Positions 1 through 11,748 of a stretch of DNA of 64,000 bases are shown one piece after another. Origin of the DNA: Lateolabrax maculatus. Its lineage: Eukaryota > Chordata > Actinopteri > Acropomatiformes > Lateolabracidae. The stretch covers positions 19,939,501-20,003,500 of the forward strand of contig CM062218.1 in NCBI GenBank assembly GCA_031216445.1. Reading direction: 5' to 3'. Positions within the stretch are counted from its first letter, which is position 1; each line of letters opens with the position of its first letter. Under the pieces are notes generated by a model. That model was given only the letters and a program-made list of their open reading frames with translations. It was not told where the DNA came from and did no database searches. The translations under genes were made by a program, and so were the position numbers.

Positions 1-128
1 TTTTGTTTGCTGCCAAATCTGGCAATTATTCAAAATTTAATTCTCCTTGATCTTAGCTCAGCTTTTGACATTGTGGATCACAATATCTTAAATCATGTGT
101 CTGGTCAGATGGGTTGGTATCAGTGAAT
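1..128 (+). pseudogene. Non-LTR retrotransposon (LINE) reverse transcriptase fragment, cut by window edge
   Basis: From about position 22 one frame reads LILLDLSSAFDIVDHNIL. This is the conserved LINE reverse transcriptase block (LxDLSxAFDTVDHxxLL) holding the first catalytic aspartate, as in the CR1/L2/Rex1 group. The match fades after about 125, and the fragment runs off the left edge of the window. There is no second RT block, endonuclease or 3' tail nearby, so it is a dead remnant. The clade cannot be fixed from such a short piece. Confidence 0.7.
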
Positions 129-2879
129 CCTGCAGAGTAACACTGCCTCGATCGTTTTTTGTTTTTTTTTGTGTTATTGTGTGACTTTAGTGCTTTATCG
201 CTTAAGTTCAGATCCAGACTTACGTGTTACAAAGAGGCGGCGGAAAACGAGCAACTCCTGTGTTGTGCAAGGTAAAATTAAGTATTTTCCCCAAAGGAGT
301 CTGGTGGCATTGAAGAAAGCAATATAACAGCTTCAGTTCCCCGTCAGAAAAGGCTGTCTGACGATGAGGTAAAGAGCTGAAAATATTCTAAATATAGCGT
401 ACACTATAACTGATATTGATTTTTTTTAGGTGGCTAAAATATGTTTTGCTGCTGATCCCGTCCACAGTAGTACATTCCTTAGTGTCCGTGTTAGTACAGC
501 AGCTAAGCCATCTCCAAGACAACATCTGCAATTTAAAATTGTGAGATGTGATTGAAAACTCTGAAAGAATTCTAGTAAGTGGACCTTGAATTTAGATTTT
601 TTTGTCATATTTTTGAACTTTTGATTTGTAGTGCCCATGTGTGCACCATAATCTTACATTGAGCTGCCCTGATTGTCCCACTGCATTTAACTTTTTCTTC
701 TTTGACCTCCCCACTTGCTGACTGTGCAGCATGTAGCTCGATGCCATTTCCTCCTCATTAGCATATCTATATAATGCTTTATTGTATTATCTGGGCTGCA
801 TCTATAATTACAATAATGGATTCAAATGAGTATGTTTGCAAGATAAGTAGAAATTCATCTTGCACTTAAATGGCTCACCCCTCATTGTATAGGCTGGCAA
901 CATACAGTGCAATACACTGTGACTGTATGATAAAGACACACAGGGAATAACAAATACAAAGACAGTCAAATAAATCCCAAACCTTGCTTTCAAATTCTTT
1001 CAAAAGGAGCTGTTCTGAGAGTGAGTGTTCAAGGTGAGAACTACTTCAACTGAGGCTTTTTATATCCTATTCATTATATTTTGCTGACACCAATCACTTC
1101 TAAAGGTATATACTTTCAGTGTTTGTTTCAGCTTGGGTAAAAAATACTACTATCTGTATCTGTTTAGATCACAAAAATATGTATGTTTGGATTATACTGG
1201 AAGTTCATAGAAATTGTCTAGTCTCCTTCAGTTTTCCGTTTCTACTACCATTTATGCTCCTCTTACATAAATCTTTAAATTTAGCTGCCAACAAAATAAC
1301 ATATTATTTTAACAATTCATCAAATTATAAAATTATTTATATTTGAAACTCACCTGTATCTGTTCAGAGTGCATTCATTCTTTAATTTATTCATACCCCT
1401 AGTAGATATACTTCTTGATAGACCCATTTCTTAGACAGTGGCCAAAAGTTAGTTGATGGTGAAGAATAATATATATTGTTAATTTTTATTCTACTAATCA
1501 AATGTGACCATTTTCGTTCAACCCCCAAGAATAATATAAGGTTACGTGGATCATTTACACTACAGGATATAAATACTAGCGCTAAGTGCCTAAATTTCAG
1601 ATCAAAGGTTGATGTCATCAGTGATTGATATCCTCGCAGACTGCAGTAGCCCTCGCAGATTTCCACGTCCACTTTCATCCACACTAACAGATTGCAAAAA
1701 CTTCCACACACAAGGACATGACCCCAGTGTCCTTAGTGGTAGGCCTAGCTATGGCCCTGCTTCTGGAGGTTTAAATAGGCGCATGTGCAGTCATCACTGT
1801 TACCTGGGGTGTTTTTTCCGGTGATGAGATGGAAGCAAATCATAGGAATAGGAATCTAATCTTGCTGCTGCACTCCTGCAGTTTCTTTTCCACACTTTCC
1901 ACATTTAACCAATGACCTTGCTCTGCTTCACACCCTCCTCTGTGCATCTAGATGCTTCTAGTTTGTTTTTCAGTCTCTTCCACAACCATTTTTCTCTTTC
2001 CCACTATGAGTGCTATATGCCCAGTAAACCAAAGCATGCATATGTTGCACCTGCCCTACAATATCCCTCTGTATACATATTGCTTGAGCCTCTAAACTTG
2101 CCTCTCTCGGTTTCTACTTCCTCCCTCCTGAGATGATTGGTTTCAACATTGCTTGATAAAGCCAAACTCTGTTTTTCTGCATATCTCCAGTAATAATTGA
2201 TGATGAAAATGATGTTTGAACTTGAATGAAGATTAATAAAATGAATCTAGTCTCAATCCTCAATTCATGTTGTGTTTATTTAATACATTCGGGATTGCCC
2301 TGTAAAAGGGCTAGATAAGCTACATTTAAAATGTATTTCAGCACAAGCAGCTTCATTTTAAGAGGCTTTAAGAAGAACATGCTTCTTCAAAACTTATAAT
2401 TACATTGGCGGAAAGAAAAAATGAAAGACCTTGAGATGAGGAATAAGAGAAATTTGCTCTGGAGCATAAGTGGTGAAATGCTGCCTTTCTAAACAACCCA
2501 TTACACGTTTCCCACCACTCCACTGGTAGATGAAAGGTCTTAATGAATGGCAATTCTTCTCATTATCAGCTTCTCAATCATTATTACGGTCTGACATGCA
2601 TTAAGGAGCTGCTTCTCAAGCCAGCAGGAAAATTACTGGCCCACAACAGTGTTTTTATATTCCATTTTTTGTGGATGGCTGCCTGCTGTTTTATACAAGG
2701 GATTTGTGAAGGTTGTGAAGACTTTTCACCTCATCTTAGAATGCAACAGCTAACTTGTTTGCGCAGTCTGTATTTGGTGCCAAACCACCAATGTACTGAC
2801 TGCCCAAACTAGACGAGCTTGTGCAACATTTGCATTTAGCCTGAATACACCTTGAGAGCCATAACACTCAATCATACAG
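129..2879. other. Gene-free stretch
   Basis: No reading frame here resembles a known protein. The longest open frame (1391-1711, minus, 106 codons) has no domain or splice context. AATAAA-like signals (for example near 2237) are isolated. The part at about 2340-2820 has an evenly mixed composition without repeat hallmarks and could be unique or conserved non-coding DNA, but nothing in one sequence proves it. Confidence 0.5.
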
Positions 2880-3340
2880 TGAATTTGCAAGCCAGATAAT
2901 TCTCATGGGTTTGGCGCTGTGAGCAAACCCTTTCACGTTACACTCAGATCACAGTCTGAACAAACGTTATGCAAGTATTAGTTACAGCAGTAATCATCTA
3001 TCTTTTTTTAATAATAACATATCAAATGATAATGTTGAAACAACGTGACAGTGTGAAAGGAGCTGGTTATGCTTCACTGTCACTGCTTTCATAGCGTAAT
3101 TTTTTGCTGTTTTCAGTCAACAAGCTCTTAAAACCCACTGCTCAGCACCAAACAGCAGCTGGTGCACATAGTGGTGCATTTAGCAGCTAAAGAGCCAGAT
3201 ATTTCCCTCAGGAGTCCAAAAACCAAGCTACTGTTAAATAAAGAATATTAAACTCGTTCACCCGGTGCCCAGAAACACGACTCCAAATGAATGGTTGCTC
3301 TGTCTGTCATGTCTGTCCATTAACCCTTTGAAAACGGGTT
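2880..3340 (+). repeat. Dispersed repeat family A, copy 1
   Basis: This copy contains three modules found elsewhere in the window in the same order. The first is TTTCACGTTACAC ... TTACAGCAG (2930-3000). The second is AGCACCAAACAGCAGCTGG ... AGCAGCTAAAGAG ... GATATTTCCCTC (3144-3211). The third is CCAGAAACACGACTCC followed by AAATGAATG and TTGCTC (3269-3301). Matching copies lie at about 8366-8560 (reverse), 9390-9480, 13975-14260, 15955-16035 and 54465-54790 (reverse). No coding potential is seen, and the superfamily is not identified. Confidence 0.65.
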
Positions 3341-3604
3341 GCTGTTTACATGCTCCTGTTTAAATTGATCTAAAATAAAAACCGTAATAGGTCGAGCGTT
3401 CATTCTTTTTGCAGCTGAAAGCTGAGGCTTCTGGCTTTCGTGTCATCACACTCGTGTCGTGAGTTGATGACATCATTATATTACCTTACATGCGGTGCAA
3501 ATCGTGATGCAATGTGTGGCCAGAGGTGGCGCCAGAGGAGCAGAGAAGCAGGTCAATAGTTCAACTCAAGAGAGATAGACTGAAATAGGGTTGAGTCAGT
3601 AGTT

Positions 3605-3655
3605 TTGAGTTAGTTAGTTAGTTAGTAAGTGAGTTGGTTGGTTAGTTAGTTAATT
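3605..3655. repeat. (GTTA)n microsatellite, imperfect
   Basis: Tandem GTTA units interrupted by GTAA, GTGA and GTTG, about 50 bp in total. The sequence from here to 4049 is AT-rich and has no recognisable gene. Confidence 0.85.
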
Positions 3656-4049
3656 ACAGTCATTGTTGACAGAAACTGCCATGACCACTACCACAAGTGA
3701 ACACAGGCAGCAACACTTACACATCCACAACGCTTTTTGCACTCATACAAATGAGCTTATCTCAAAAACTACAAATGTACATAGTTCAAATAACTTATGG
3801 ACTGTACATAAATATCTTGTTCAATACGTTTTGTGTGTTTATTTAGTAGAATTTGATGAAAACATTTCCAATTTTTGTATTTGTTTTTATTTGTGACACA
3901 ATTTTAATACTTTATTCAATTATAATGGTTTATTGACTTAGATAACCTTTTAGCTTAGGTTGTATTGCATTTGAAGATACTCCAAGAAATGACATCACAA
4001 CAAGCAAAAACACAGATGTAGGCACTAGCAGACCATTTCTATTGCAGAG

Positions 4050-4125
4050 TGCAAAGGGTTAAATATGAGGCTACAACCAGGAGATGGTTGCTTAACAATT
4101 GGAAACAACTAACCTAGCACAGTGA
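4050..4125 (+). repeat. Dispersed repeat family B, fragment 1
   Basis: GGTTAAATATGAGGCTACAACCAG followed by GGTTGCTTA corresponds to the block TTAAATATGAAGCTACAGCC at 11647-11680 and, inverted, to 17325-17380. The fragment has diverged and is short. Confidence 0.5.
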
Positions 4126-4829
4126 CTGTACAGGGGGTGTATTTTTATATAATTCACCTGTTTAACTAATATTAAGGCCTAAAGTTATGTATAATTAAGG
4201 GAGCATAATTATTTCCTTGGTGTTTACGTGTATATGCATATATGTATATAAAAATAACTGTATATATATTTCATCCCATTTATTCTAAATGTAATTATCT
4301 GTATATATGTTCTATGTTTGTGTGGCATGAAGAAGCTGCTTCAATTTTGTTTTGCAACCCTGTGTTTTAAAATGACAAATAAATAAACCTGACTCCTACA
4401 ATTTCATGTGAACAGTTATTTAAGAGGTACAGACATACAACATCAGGATTCAGTGATTGAGCTGTGAAGAAGCTCTATAAAATCTAGCCACAGTTTATTT
4501 TTCAGAACCGTTTTTGTATTGTGATATTACATTTTTATTTGATTTTCCAATTTCAGGTACAGGCTATACCTTCACATATCACTTTAGTATTGAGCAATTT
4601 ACCACTATGCTTCTATTATTTCTAGCACAATACAATAATGGAAAGTGAGCTGGCTACACAGTAACTAACGTGGTTTATTTCATGAATAAACAATTAAGTT
4701 TTAACCTTAGAGATGTAGCTTCCTGCTTCACTGTCGCCAGGCGGATGATGCAAGGTTGATATGTTTATATGGCCATTAAGTGTAGAAACTATAATATATA
4801 TATGTGAGGATCAGGTAGTGTTTTTTCTT

Positions 4830-5062
4830 ATGTTTTCTTATGACACTGCTACCCAATGTCACAAGCTGTGAGCACAGGACTTTTTCAACATCCGGTTTAT
4901 CTTTGTGAGACCAATCATGCTGAATCATCTGCATATAGAAGAAGATCACAAGAGTAAAAAGAACAATATGCCTAGAACACTTCCCTGAGGGACCCCGCAT
5001 TCCAGGAGTTTGAGTTTGGGCAGGGTCCCGTCCACATCCATCATTTGCTTCATGCCTCTTTT
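4830..5062 (-). pseudogene. LINE reverse transcriptase fragment with GVPQGSVLG and YADD motifs
   Basis: On the minus strand one frame gives CGVPQGSVLGILFFLL (about 5015-4965). A shifted frame continues with SCDLLLYADDSA (about 4955-4920) and then HKDKPDVEKVL and CSQLVTLGSS. These are the RT motif B (PQGS) and catalytic YADD box of a non-LTR retrotransposon in the correct order and spacing. At least one frameshift and several stops separate them, so it is a pseudogene. No endonuclease domain or 3' end is recognisable beside it. The clade is probably L2/CR1/Rex-like, by inference. Confidence 0.75.
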
Positions 5063-7084
5063 CCATAACCAATGATAGCTTGCATAGGATGGATATAGGC
5101 CGATAATTTCCTTGGTCAAGCTTTTTTATAGAGAGGTATAGCTCTTGCCAGTTTAAACATTGTTATGACGGGACGTGAAATACGACGGCCTATCCTGAGA
5201 AATGTAAAGCCATGCAGTAGCTGTGTTTAGTGCCCTTTGCCTCCTCTGAAAATACCTTTTTATTTGGATAATAATGATGATGTTATCATTTATATTTCAG
5301 ACACAGAGGGGATTGACTAGGTCACTTTACATAACAAGCATCAGACTCCATGACCCTTCCTTGTCCCTGAGGGCTGTATATAAATATTCATGTTATAATA
5401 GAGCCATTACTTTCCCTCTGCTTAGTTCATGTAAAGCTGCTGGACGGATAGACTAGGAACACTGATGTGTTACTGTTTAAGCTTTATCTGTGCTATCATC
5501 ATACAGTGATGAAAATGCTACGTTTAGTTTATGCTAATAACAGTTAAGTCTGTCCTGGGGTATTTTAAGGCTACAGTGACACTAGGACTTCAACTGATTG
5601 TTCCCTAAGCCCCGCCCGTGAACAGTCATTGTCCGATCATAGCTTAGCAACTTGCGATACTCTTAAGAGTTTGGGGTCTGTCTTTGTTATCACCTTCACA
5701 GAGAGAGTGTAAGGAATAAATTAAACTGTGTGTTTGCTCATTCTTATGTCTTCTGCATGATGGGTGTAACAACAGTAACATGGTGTAAACCTGAACCTTT
5801 TAAAGGTCATGCTAATTTCACAAATGTGAAATAATTGAATTACTTGGCAGGTACCAACAGGCCAATCTCCCACAAATTATTTGTATTCCTTTTAGAAGTC
5901 AATTAATCACTGGGACAGTATATAGGAACTGAGTAATGACTTATTTTTCTCCTGATGGATTTTAACAGTAGCTTTGAGTGGGCATGAAATTGATCAACAA
6001 CTCTGTTTACTTAAGTATTGAGTTGTGGACCTTGTTGTTTTAGTTAAGTCAATAAATCAGGATTTGGGAGTGTTTTACTGCACAATACAGGAGGCCCAGT
6101 AGAGTTAAAAATCCCAGAGTCAGGTGCTGAGAGAAGCATCTTCACTGTCATAGTGATGATGTGGGTGAAATGTAGTGTGGAGGGATCTAGAGGGATTGAT
6201 GGAACACCCTCCAGCAGACGCTGCAGGGCTGACTACACACAAGCAAACAGTGTTCGGTTAAGTTGAGCAGAAAAATGAAGGGATCGATAGAGGGAGAGCG
6301 ATGATTTGATAGCAGGACAGGCTGGACATGGAGTGTGGGGGTGGAACAGCAAAATACTTACATGCTCTGTGCACTGTAGTGTTTGAGGGAAATTGTGTTG
6401 TTATTGAGTTTTCACTTATCTGAATATTTCCTTCACTGGTTCAGGTTCAGGTACAGAGGTTTTACCTGTTGCTGATCACTTAAATAGAACAGTATCTCAG
6501 GTCTGAAACTCATGTCCATCTGTTTTTTCATGACACTGTTCAACCCTCCCTTAGGTTGCTTCTCCTCTCTGTTCTGCAGTCTCTACATTTTACCGGAAAG
6601 GCAATAAACTAAGAATCAAATTAAGCACTTTGTATAAACTTAAATCTCTCAGAGTATTGAATGCCGCAATTTTGTATTATTATTTCCTAGCCATACAGTT
6701 ACAGTATATCAGTCAATGGTTAAACAACTATAATCAGTCATCATTAACTTAAAACCTACACATAAAAGACATTCCATTCATGTTTAACTGTTTAATTTGT
6801 CCAAATATCTATAATCCTGTTTTGCACCAGAAATAAACATTTTATATATCCGCAGTGGAGAGGAATAATCCGTCTGGGACATCATTTCAACAGCTTGCTC
6901 GTGACCTTCAGCAGGACAAACACACCTGCCAAATCCCATTTGCAGCATCTGCAAGTCAAAAAGGCTGTAAGAACACAATTACAATTAAATTTATATTTAA
7001 TTTTAATATTTTCCAGGTTCATCTTAGTTTACCCTGTTAGCATGCTAACTGGTAATCAAAGTATTAGACAAATTTAATTTCTGA
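5063..7084. other. Gene-free stretch
   Basis: Only short open frames with no domain similarity. The AT-rich sequence carries scattered AATAAA hexamers. No tandem repeat or terminal inverted repeat was noticed. Confidence 0.5.
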
Positions 7085-7400
7085 CCTGATGATGGTGCGA
7101 TATGAAAAGTCATGGGATCACCAAACAAAATTTTAATTTATCCTCTAGGGACTTTGAATGTTATTGGTGATCATAATAACTTTGGGCTCAACAAAGTTAA
7201 TACAGTTCATCCTGAGGGGAAAGTTAATGTCTGTTCCTTGCAAGAGGAAATGTAAGGGGACCACCAAAGTCATTAGGACGGTACCCATGAATGTCTGCAG
7301 CAAATGTTCATGGCAATCACTCAAGATACTTCACTGTGAAGTATCTTGGCTGAAAAGCTCAACCTTATGGTAGCAGTAGATGAAAAGTATGGGAATCACA
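7085..7400 (+). repeat. Dispersed repeat family C, copy 1
   Basis: This copy is built from phrases that recur in the window: CTGATGATGGTGCGATATGA, GATCACCA, ATTCATCCTCTG, CATGAATGTCTG, and 'ATGGCAATC' followed by 'AGATACTTCACTGTGAA'. Related copies are at 23005-23060, 40765-41010 and, inverted, 43535-43905. Positions 7322-7348 form a palindrome (13-bp arms, 1-nt centre) around CAAGATACTTCAC. The repeat appears to be made of degenerate units of roughly 100 bp. It has no coding capacity. Confidence 0.65.
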
Positions 7401-8365
7401 TAAGTTGTTAGGATTCATCCTCTGAGAACCATGAACTTCACTCAACACTGTTTGAAAGACTGCCAGGGCAGACTTTATAGTCTTTATAGACTTTATATTT
7501 TTCGCCTTTATTCATCCATGATCCACCTTTCTCTCCCCTGGCAATGTTCTCCTTTCTGCTTTAGGCTTTTAACCCACCTCCTCTTCTTTCTGTTTTCCAT
7601 TGTTGTTAAAAGCAGCCAGTCTACCCTTGTTCTCCTCAGCCATTGTCCTCAATGTGATTTTCCCAAACTACCATTTTTACCCTCAATACCATTACCCAAC
7701 CATCCTATTAATCTCACAATGAGTTCCCTGACAAGTGGCTACTTTACCTTTTGCATTCAAATGTTGTCCTTTGTGGTCAATTTATCTCAGGCAGAAACAG
7801 GACAGAAATGGGAGGTATTCTTCAGTGAATAAGAGAGAAGAAGGCAGGCACATTATTATTATCAGGCAGCCTGTTGTCTGTAACCTTGCAGGAGGAATAC
7901 AGAGCACTGACACAACCCTGATGGAAATAGAAATAAGAACAGCACCATGACCTCTGATGTGCCATTGAGTCACGGAAAAGCAGCAACATTTTTCCGGTGT
8001 TTTTATTGTGCACAGATGAAAAGCTACTCCAAACATGATCAGTAACGTTAACAAAATCATGTCTGCATTATATTCGACCACAAGACAATTAAAAGCCTTA
8101 TTGTTGCCAGGCTTGCAAATTGAAGAGCCTGACAGACGTATGTTTGTGTGTATACTACTGATAGACAAGCTACAAAGCATGACTTAGTGCTTTATTGAAA
8201 GTATTTCATGTTTTACTTTAACGTCTTACAATCAGGGTCGTCTAATATTCAGACCAATATGGTGTTTTTTTTCTGATTACTCATTCTGAGTACTCATTAC
8301 TCAAATCAGGTATAAATCTGTGAAAAACATGAGAATCAACACCCCTTCTTAAAACCTGCATTACG
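7401..8365. other. Gene-free stretch with two spurious open frames
   Basis: Two overlapping open frames of about 130 codons (7431-7832 plus, 7782-8180 minus) exist, but neither has a recognisable domain, signal or exon boundary. They overlap each other on opposite strands, which is the pattern expected from chance. Confidence 0.5.
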
Positions 8366-8720
8366 TGATATTTTGTCCACTTGGGGGCAGTGGAAACAAG
8401 CTGTAAACACAACACTGCCATTATCACTTTCTAAGTTGATATGCAGAACTATTTACACATCCAGTAGATATGGAGCAACACTGGCATTCACTTGGAGCCT
8501 GTTTTGCTCTCCACCAACTCCTGGAGTAACTATCTGGCTCTTTAAGCAGCTGTCACACTGCATGATGTTCAAAGTCGTCAGATCGCTGTACTGTTCACAC
8601 TACACAAATTCTGACTTGTAATCTAGGATCTTGAAGTCCTTGTGGTTTCCACATGACATGACTGATCAGCGAAGGTGGGTCACACATTACAAGATCTTTC
8701 ACCAGAATCCCCGTTGAGTC
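8366..8720 (-). repeat. Dispersed repeat family A, copy 2 (reverse), with adjoining repeat-like sequence
   Basis: The phrase GGCAGTGGAAACAAGCTGTA followed by AACACAACACTG (8387-8418) recurs almost exactly at 54478-54510. The inverted copy also contains a CTCCACCAACTCCTGGAG block and a TTTAAGCAGCTG block, the complements of family A modules. The adjoining 8560-8720 (CTTGTAATCTAGGATCTTGA, CACATTACAAGATCTTTCAC) looks like part of a mobile element, but it is single-copy in this window. Confidence 0.55.
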
Positions 8721-9019
8721 TGTCTGCCCTCCAAATTACATTTCCTCATGAAAACACACGCGAGAAGTGACACGGAAAATGATGCAATACCATACAAGGG
8801 ACAGGATTTTTCCATGTTAATGGTAACTGCAACAAATGTCATGGGACATTTAAGCAGCAAAACTAAAAACTGTGGTTGTAAACTTGAGTGGACAGACGAA
8901 ACTCTCCAGGGGAAACAGAATTAAACTTTTAGCTTCTGAAATTACATTTTTTAGACAGCTCTGATGGAGCTCAGGGTTTATCAGGAGGAGGGCTGCTTTA
9001 CTCCAAACAGTTTCACTGT

Positions 9020-9050
9020 AGGAACCTGGACTGTGTGTGTGTGTGTGTGG
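9020..9050. repeat. (GT)n microsatellite
   Basis: A run of about nine GT dinucleotides follows CTGGACT. It lies in otherwise featureless sequence between 8720 and 9390. Confidence 0.85.
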
Positions 9051-9389
9051 AAGAACAGAGAACATTAATGAACATTCGATCCTGTCGGCCTTTCCTGAGA
9101 TTTAAATAATTAATAAAGTCATGCTGCTGTGGCTCGAGTGTAAATGCATACAGTCTCTCGTGGAGACACTGCGTTGGGTTTGCACGTTTTAGAGGATGTA
9201 ATTCATATTTTCCTCATTAACAATGTATTATTTCACCCACCTGCAACCCATCCGCTATTAACCTGAATGTTAATGTTTATGACCTGCGGTGCCTGCTGAC
9301 ATAACTGCAGGTCAGCGCACCATTGATTTGCAGCAAAAAACAAGGAAGAAAAAGAAAAGAATAAGAGTGAAATCATGGATTGGGATAAT

Positions 9390-9485
9390 TCTCTGCGGTG
9401 TTTTTCACTACGAGCAACACCTTTCACATTACAACTAGTGATATGATCCACTGTTAATATGAAAATATTGATTACAGCAGATTTG
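9390..9485 (+). repeat. Dispersed repeat family A, module 1
   Basis: TTTCACATTACAACTAGTGA followed by TCCACTGTTAATATGAAAAT and TTGATTACAGCAG aligns with 15968-16033 (TTTCACATTACACGTAGTAA, then AGTTAATATAAAAATATGAA) and with 2930-3000. Only this module is present here. Confidence 0.6.
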
Positions 9486-9929
9486 ATATTTTACGTGAAG
9501 AACTGGTCATGTTAAAAAGGTGCAGCGAATACATTTCATTTCGTGATAACTGCATATGATTGTGGTGATTAAGGAAAATACAGTCTGAGTCATGGTAGTC
9601 AAAATTATTCTTCAGAAAACCTACTTTCAGTTTAAACCTGTAAATGTCTGCACCTTTCTTCAGCTGCAATTATGCTGTCAAACCCAAACCTTTCCAAACC
9701 AAACTCATCCCGTGTAAGAATGTATTCACTGCCACAAAAATAACAAATTCATGTCTGGGAATTATAACACTTGACTCTAATGATAGATACTTAATACAGC
9801 CACTGTCTCTGTTTTCTTGACAAGCACCTGTGGTGCACTTTAACCAAGCTGTTTTTTTTTTTGTCTGAACCTAACCAAACCTGAACCATAGCAGTGGCAG
9901 GAAACGGTCAGATGAATCATTTTTGTAAA

Positions 9930-10030
9930 GCCACTCGTAACGGCCACTCGTAATAGCCCCAGGTGACGGCACGTGTAGCGGCCACGTGTAATATCACATG
10001 TAGCGGTTGCTTGTTGTGGCCACGATCAAC
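9930..10030. repeat. Degenerate 13-bp minisatellite
   Basis: About eight adjacent units of 12-13 bp, best seen as GGCCACTCGTAAC / GGCCACTCGTAAT / AGCCCCAGGTGAC / GGCACGTGTAGC / GGCCACGTGTAAT / ATCACATGTAGC / GGTTGCTTGTTGT / GGCCACGATCAAC. The array is locally GC- and CpG-richer than its surroundings. Confidence 0.7.
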
Positions 10031-11600
10031 ACCTTTACAATTTGTCAGAATGTGGATTCCTGTTTGAGATACCTCTGATTAATACACTCGGAAAGTCCAT
10101 TAGAAACACAAAGAGTGGTGCACTGAGCTTTAAATAAAGAAATCTCAGCCATGACTGCTTCTTCAGCACTCTTCTGCAGTGTGTTTGGTGAACTATAAAC
10201 ACTTTTTATGCAATATGCACCTAAAATTCATAGGCAGCTACAGTATATCAGCTCTCAACGGGGAGGACTTTTACTTGCCCTTGGACGTGGAAGATGTCTT
10301 TTGAGGATGTCTGGATTGGAGTCTGGACTTAATGGTCTGCCATCAGAGCAGACCATGTTCTACTTTCCTGCTTTGTGATGATTGTGGTCTCTTGCTGAGG
10401 TCTGGCTCTGGCAACAAATCAGAGGAAAACATGGAACCATTTTAACCTCGAGAGGAACTATGTGACTGAGAGGCCAGGGCCTGGACAGTTGGTATCAGAG
10501 CTCAATATAAAGCTTGGGTTTGTTGGATTAGAATGAGAATAGCCTTCTAACAACCAGTGTATGGAGCTGTGTTGTTTCCTACTCACTGCATGGAGCACTT
10601 TAATATAATGGATAAATTACAGCTTAACTTCACTGTCATGAGTGAGGGTCACATGTATCTATCGATCAGCACGTCTCCGTCTGTGTCAGCCAATGAGCCG
10701 TGTTGTGTCGGGGTCTGGAAATTGGTTTGCTGTCAGAGTTTGAAGGATAGGTTGCGTCACGGCTCACTACTTTTTATCGGTTAAAGCAGAAATTAAAAGG
10801 CGTGGACAATACAAGCCTTACAACGCAGCAGGAGGCTCAGTCAAATCAAACTGTTTTGGTTGTGTAAAAATCTCATGATGGGAGAGAGTCCAGTGAGGTG
10901 AGTGTCTGTATGGAAATAATTATGTGAACCTGAATTCATCTATTCATTTACTGTTGGATTATAATATTTTAGCTTTGACACATTTTGTTTTTTAATAGGA
11001 AAATGCACCTTTAACTGTGGAAATTTTCTAGTTTCTACCAGAAGCAAAACACATCTATATGAAATCGTTTTGATAGTTTAAAAAGCTTCAGAAAAAGTTG
11101 ATTATCTTGTGAAATGGACTGGAATGGTCACAGATTATTTCAGGGCCCCAAAGTGTTCAATATTAAATGAATAAAAAGACATAATGAAAAATACGAGTGT
11201 ATGAAGGAATTGTTTAAAATATAAACATGAACCAACAATTTGTGAATCAATTAAAGAAATTATCAAAACGCAACTCATTATGAAATCTCATGACCGCCCT
11301 CTCTCCTTTCAGCCAATTAAATGCCCCCTTACTCTCTTAAGATAGGAAGCACAACAACTACTACCAAGTTTAGCCAGTTGTTAACTAGAACAATAGCAAA
11401 ATCAAAGTCATTCGCAATCAACTATGTGGCTGCTGCTGTAAATAAGCACAGTACACAGACACAGAAACTAACATCTTCGGTGCATATGGCAGTTTCAACC
11501 CATGCAGGTCAATGCAACAATGCTTTCCTGCCATCATCTCATGGATTTATTGTGCACAACACTTCCTGTGACATCACTGATTGGGCGTGGGAACATTAAT
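10031..11600. other. No gene established; weak first-exon-like arrangement near 10.79-10.90 kb
   Basis: No protein domain is visible. An ATTAAAAGG box (about 10790) lies 85 bp upstream of an ATGATGG start (10875). A strong donor-like GAG|GTGAGT follows at 10895-10903. This could be a chance arrangement or a small first exon. No partner exon was found. Confidence 0.25.
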
Positions 11601-11710
11601 GCCTAGAGTTCGATGAGCAAGTCAATACTACTGTCATATCTGTCCGTTAAATATGAAGCTACAGCCAGCAGCTGGTTAGCTTAGCATAAAGACGAAACTG
11701 ACTTTAAATT
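11600..11710 (+). repeat. Dispersed repeat family B, copy 2
   Basis: CTGTCCGTTAAATATGAAGC followed by TACAGCCAGCAGCTGGTTAG and CTTAGCATAAAGAC. From established knowledge this is a very common dispersed sequence in percomorph genomes. Partner copies in the window are at 4050, 17325 (reverse) and 34610 (5' part). Confidence 0.7.
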
Positions 11711-11720
11711 TGTGTTGTGA

Positions 11721-11748
11721 AGTCCTTCTTAAGTTCTTAAGAAGGACT
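11721..11748. repeat. Perfect short inverted repeat
   Basis: AGTCCTTCTTAAG, TT, CTTAAGAAGGACT: two 13-bp arms with a 2-nt centre. No oligo-T tract or gene end is beside it, so there is no reason to call it a terminator. Confidence 0.8.

Noticed and set aside
7431..8180. Two open frames of about 130 codons on opposite strands
   Set aside because: They overlap each other, have unremarkable composition and match no family.
9930..10030. CRISPR-like short repeats
   Set aside because: The units are directly adjacent and degenerate, with no unique spacers, and the genome is eukaryotic. It is a minisatellite.
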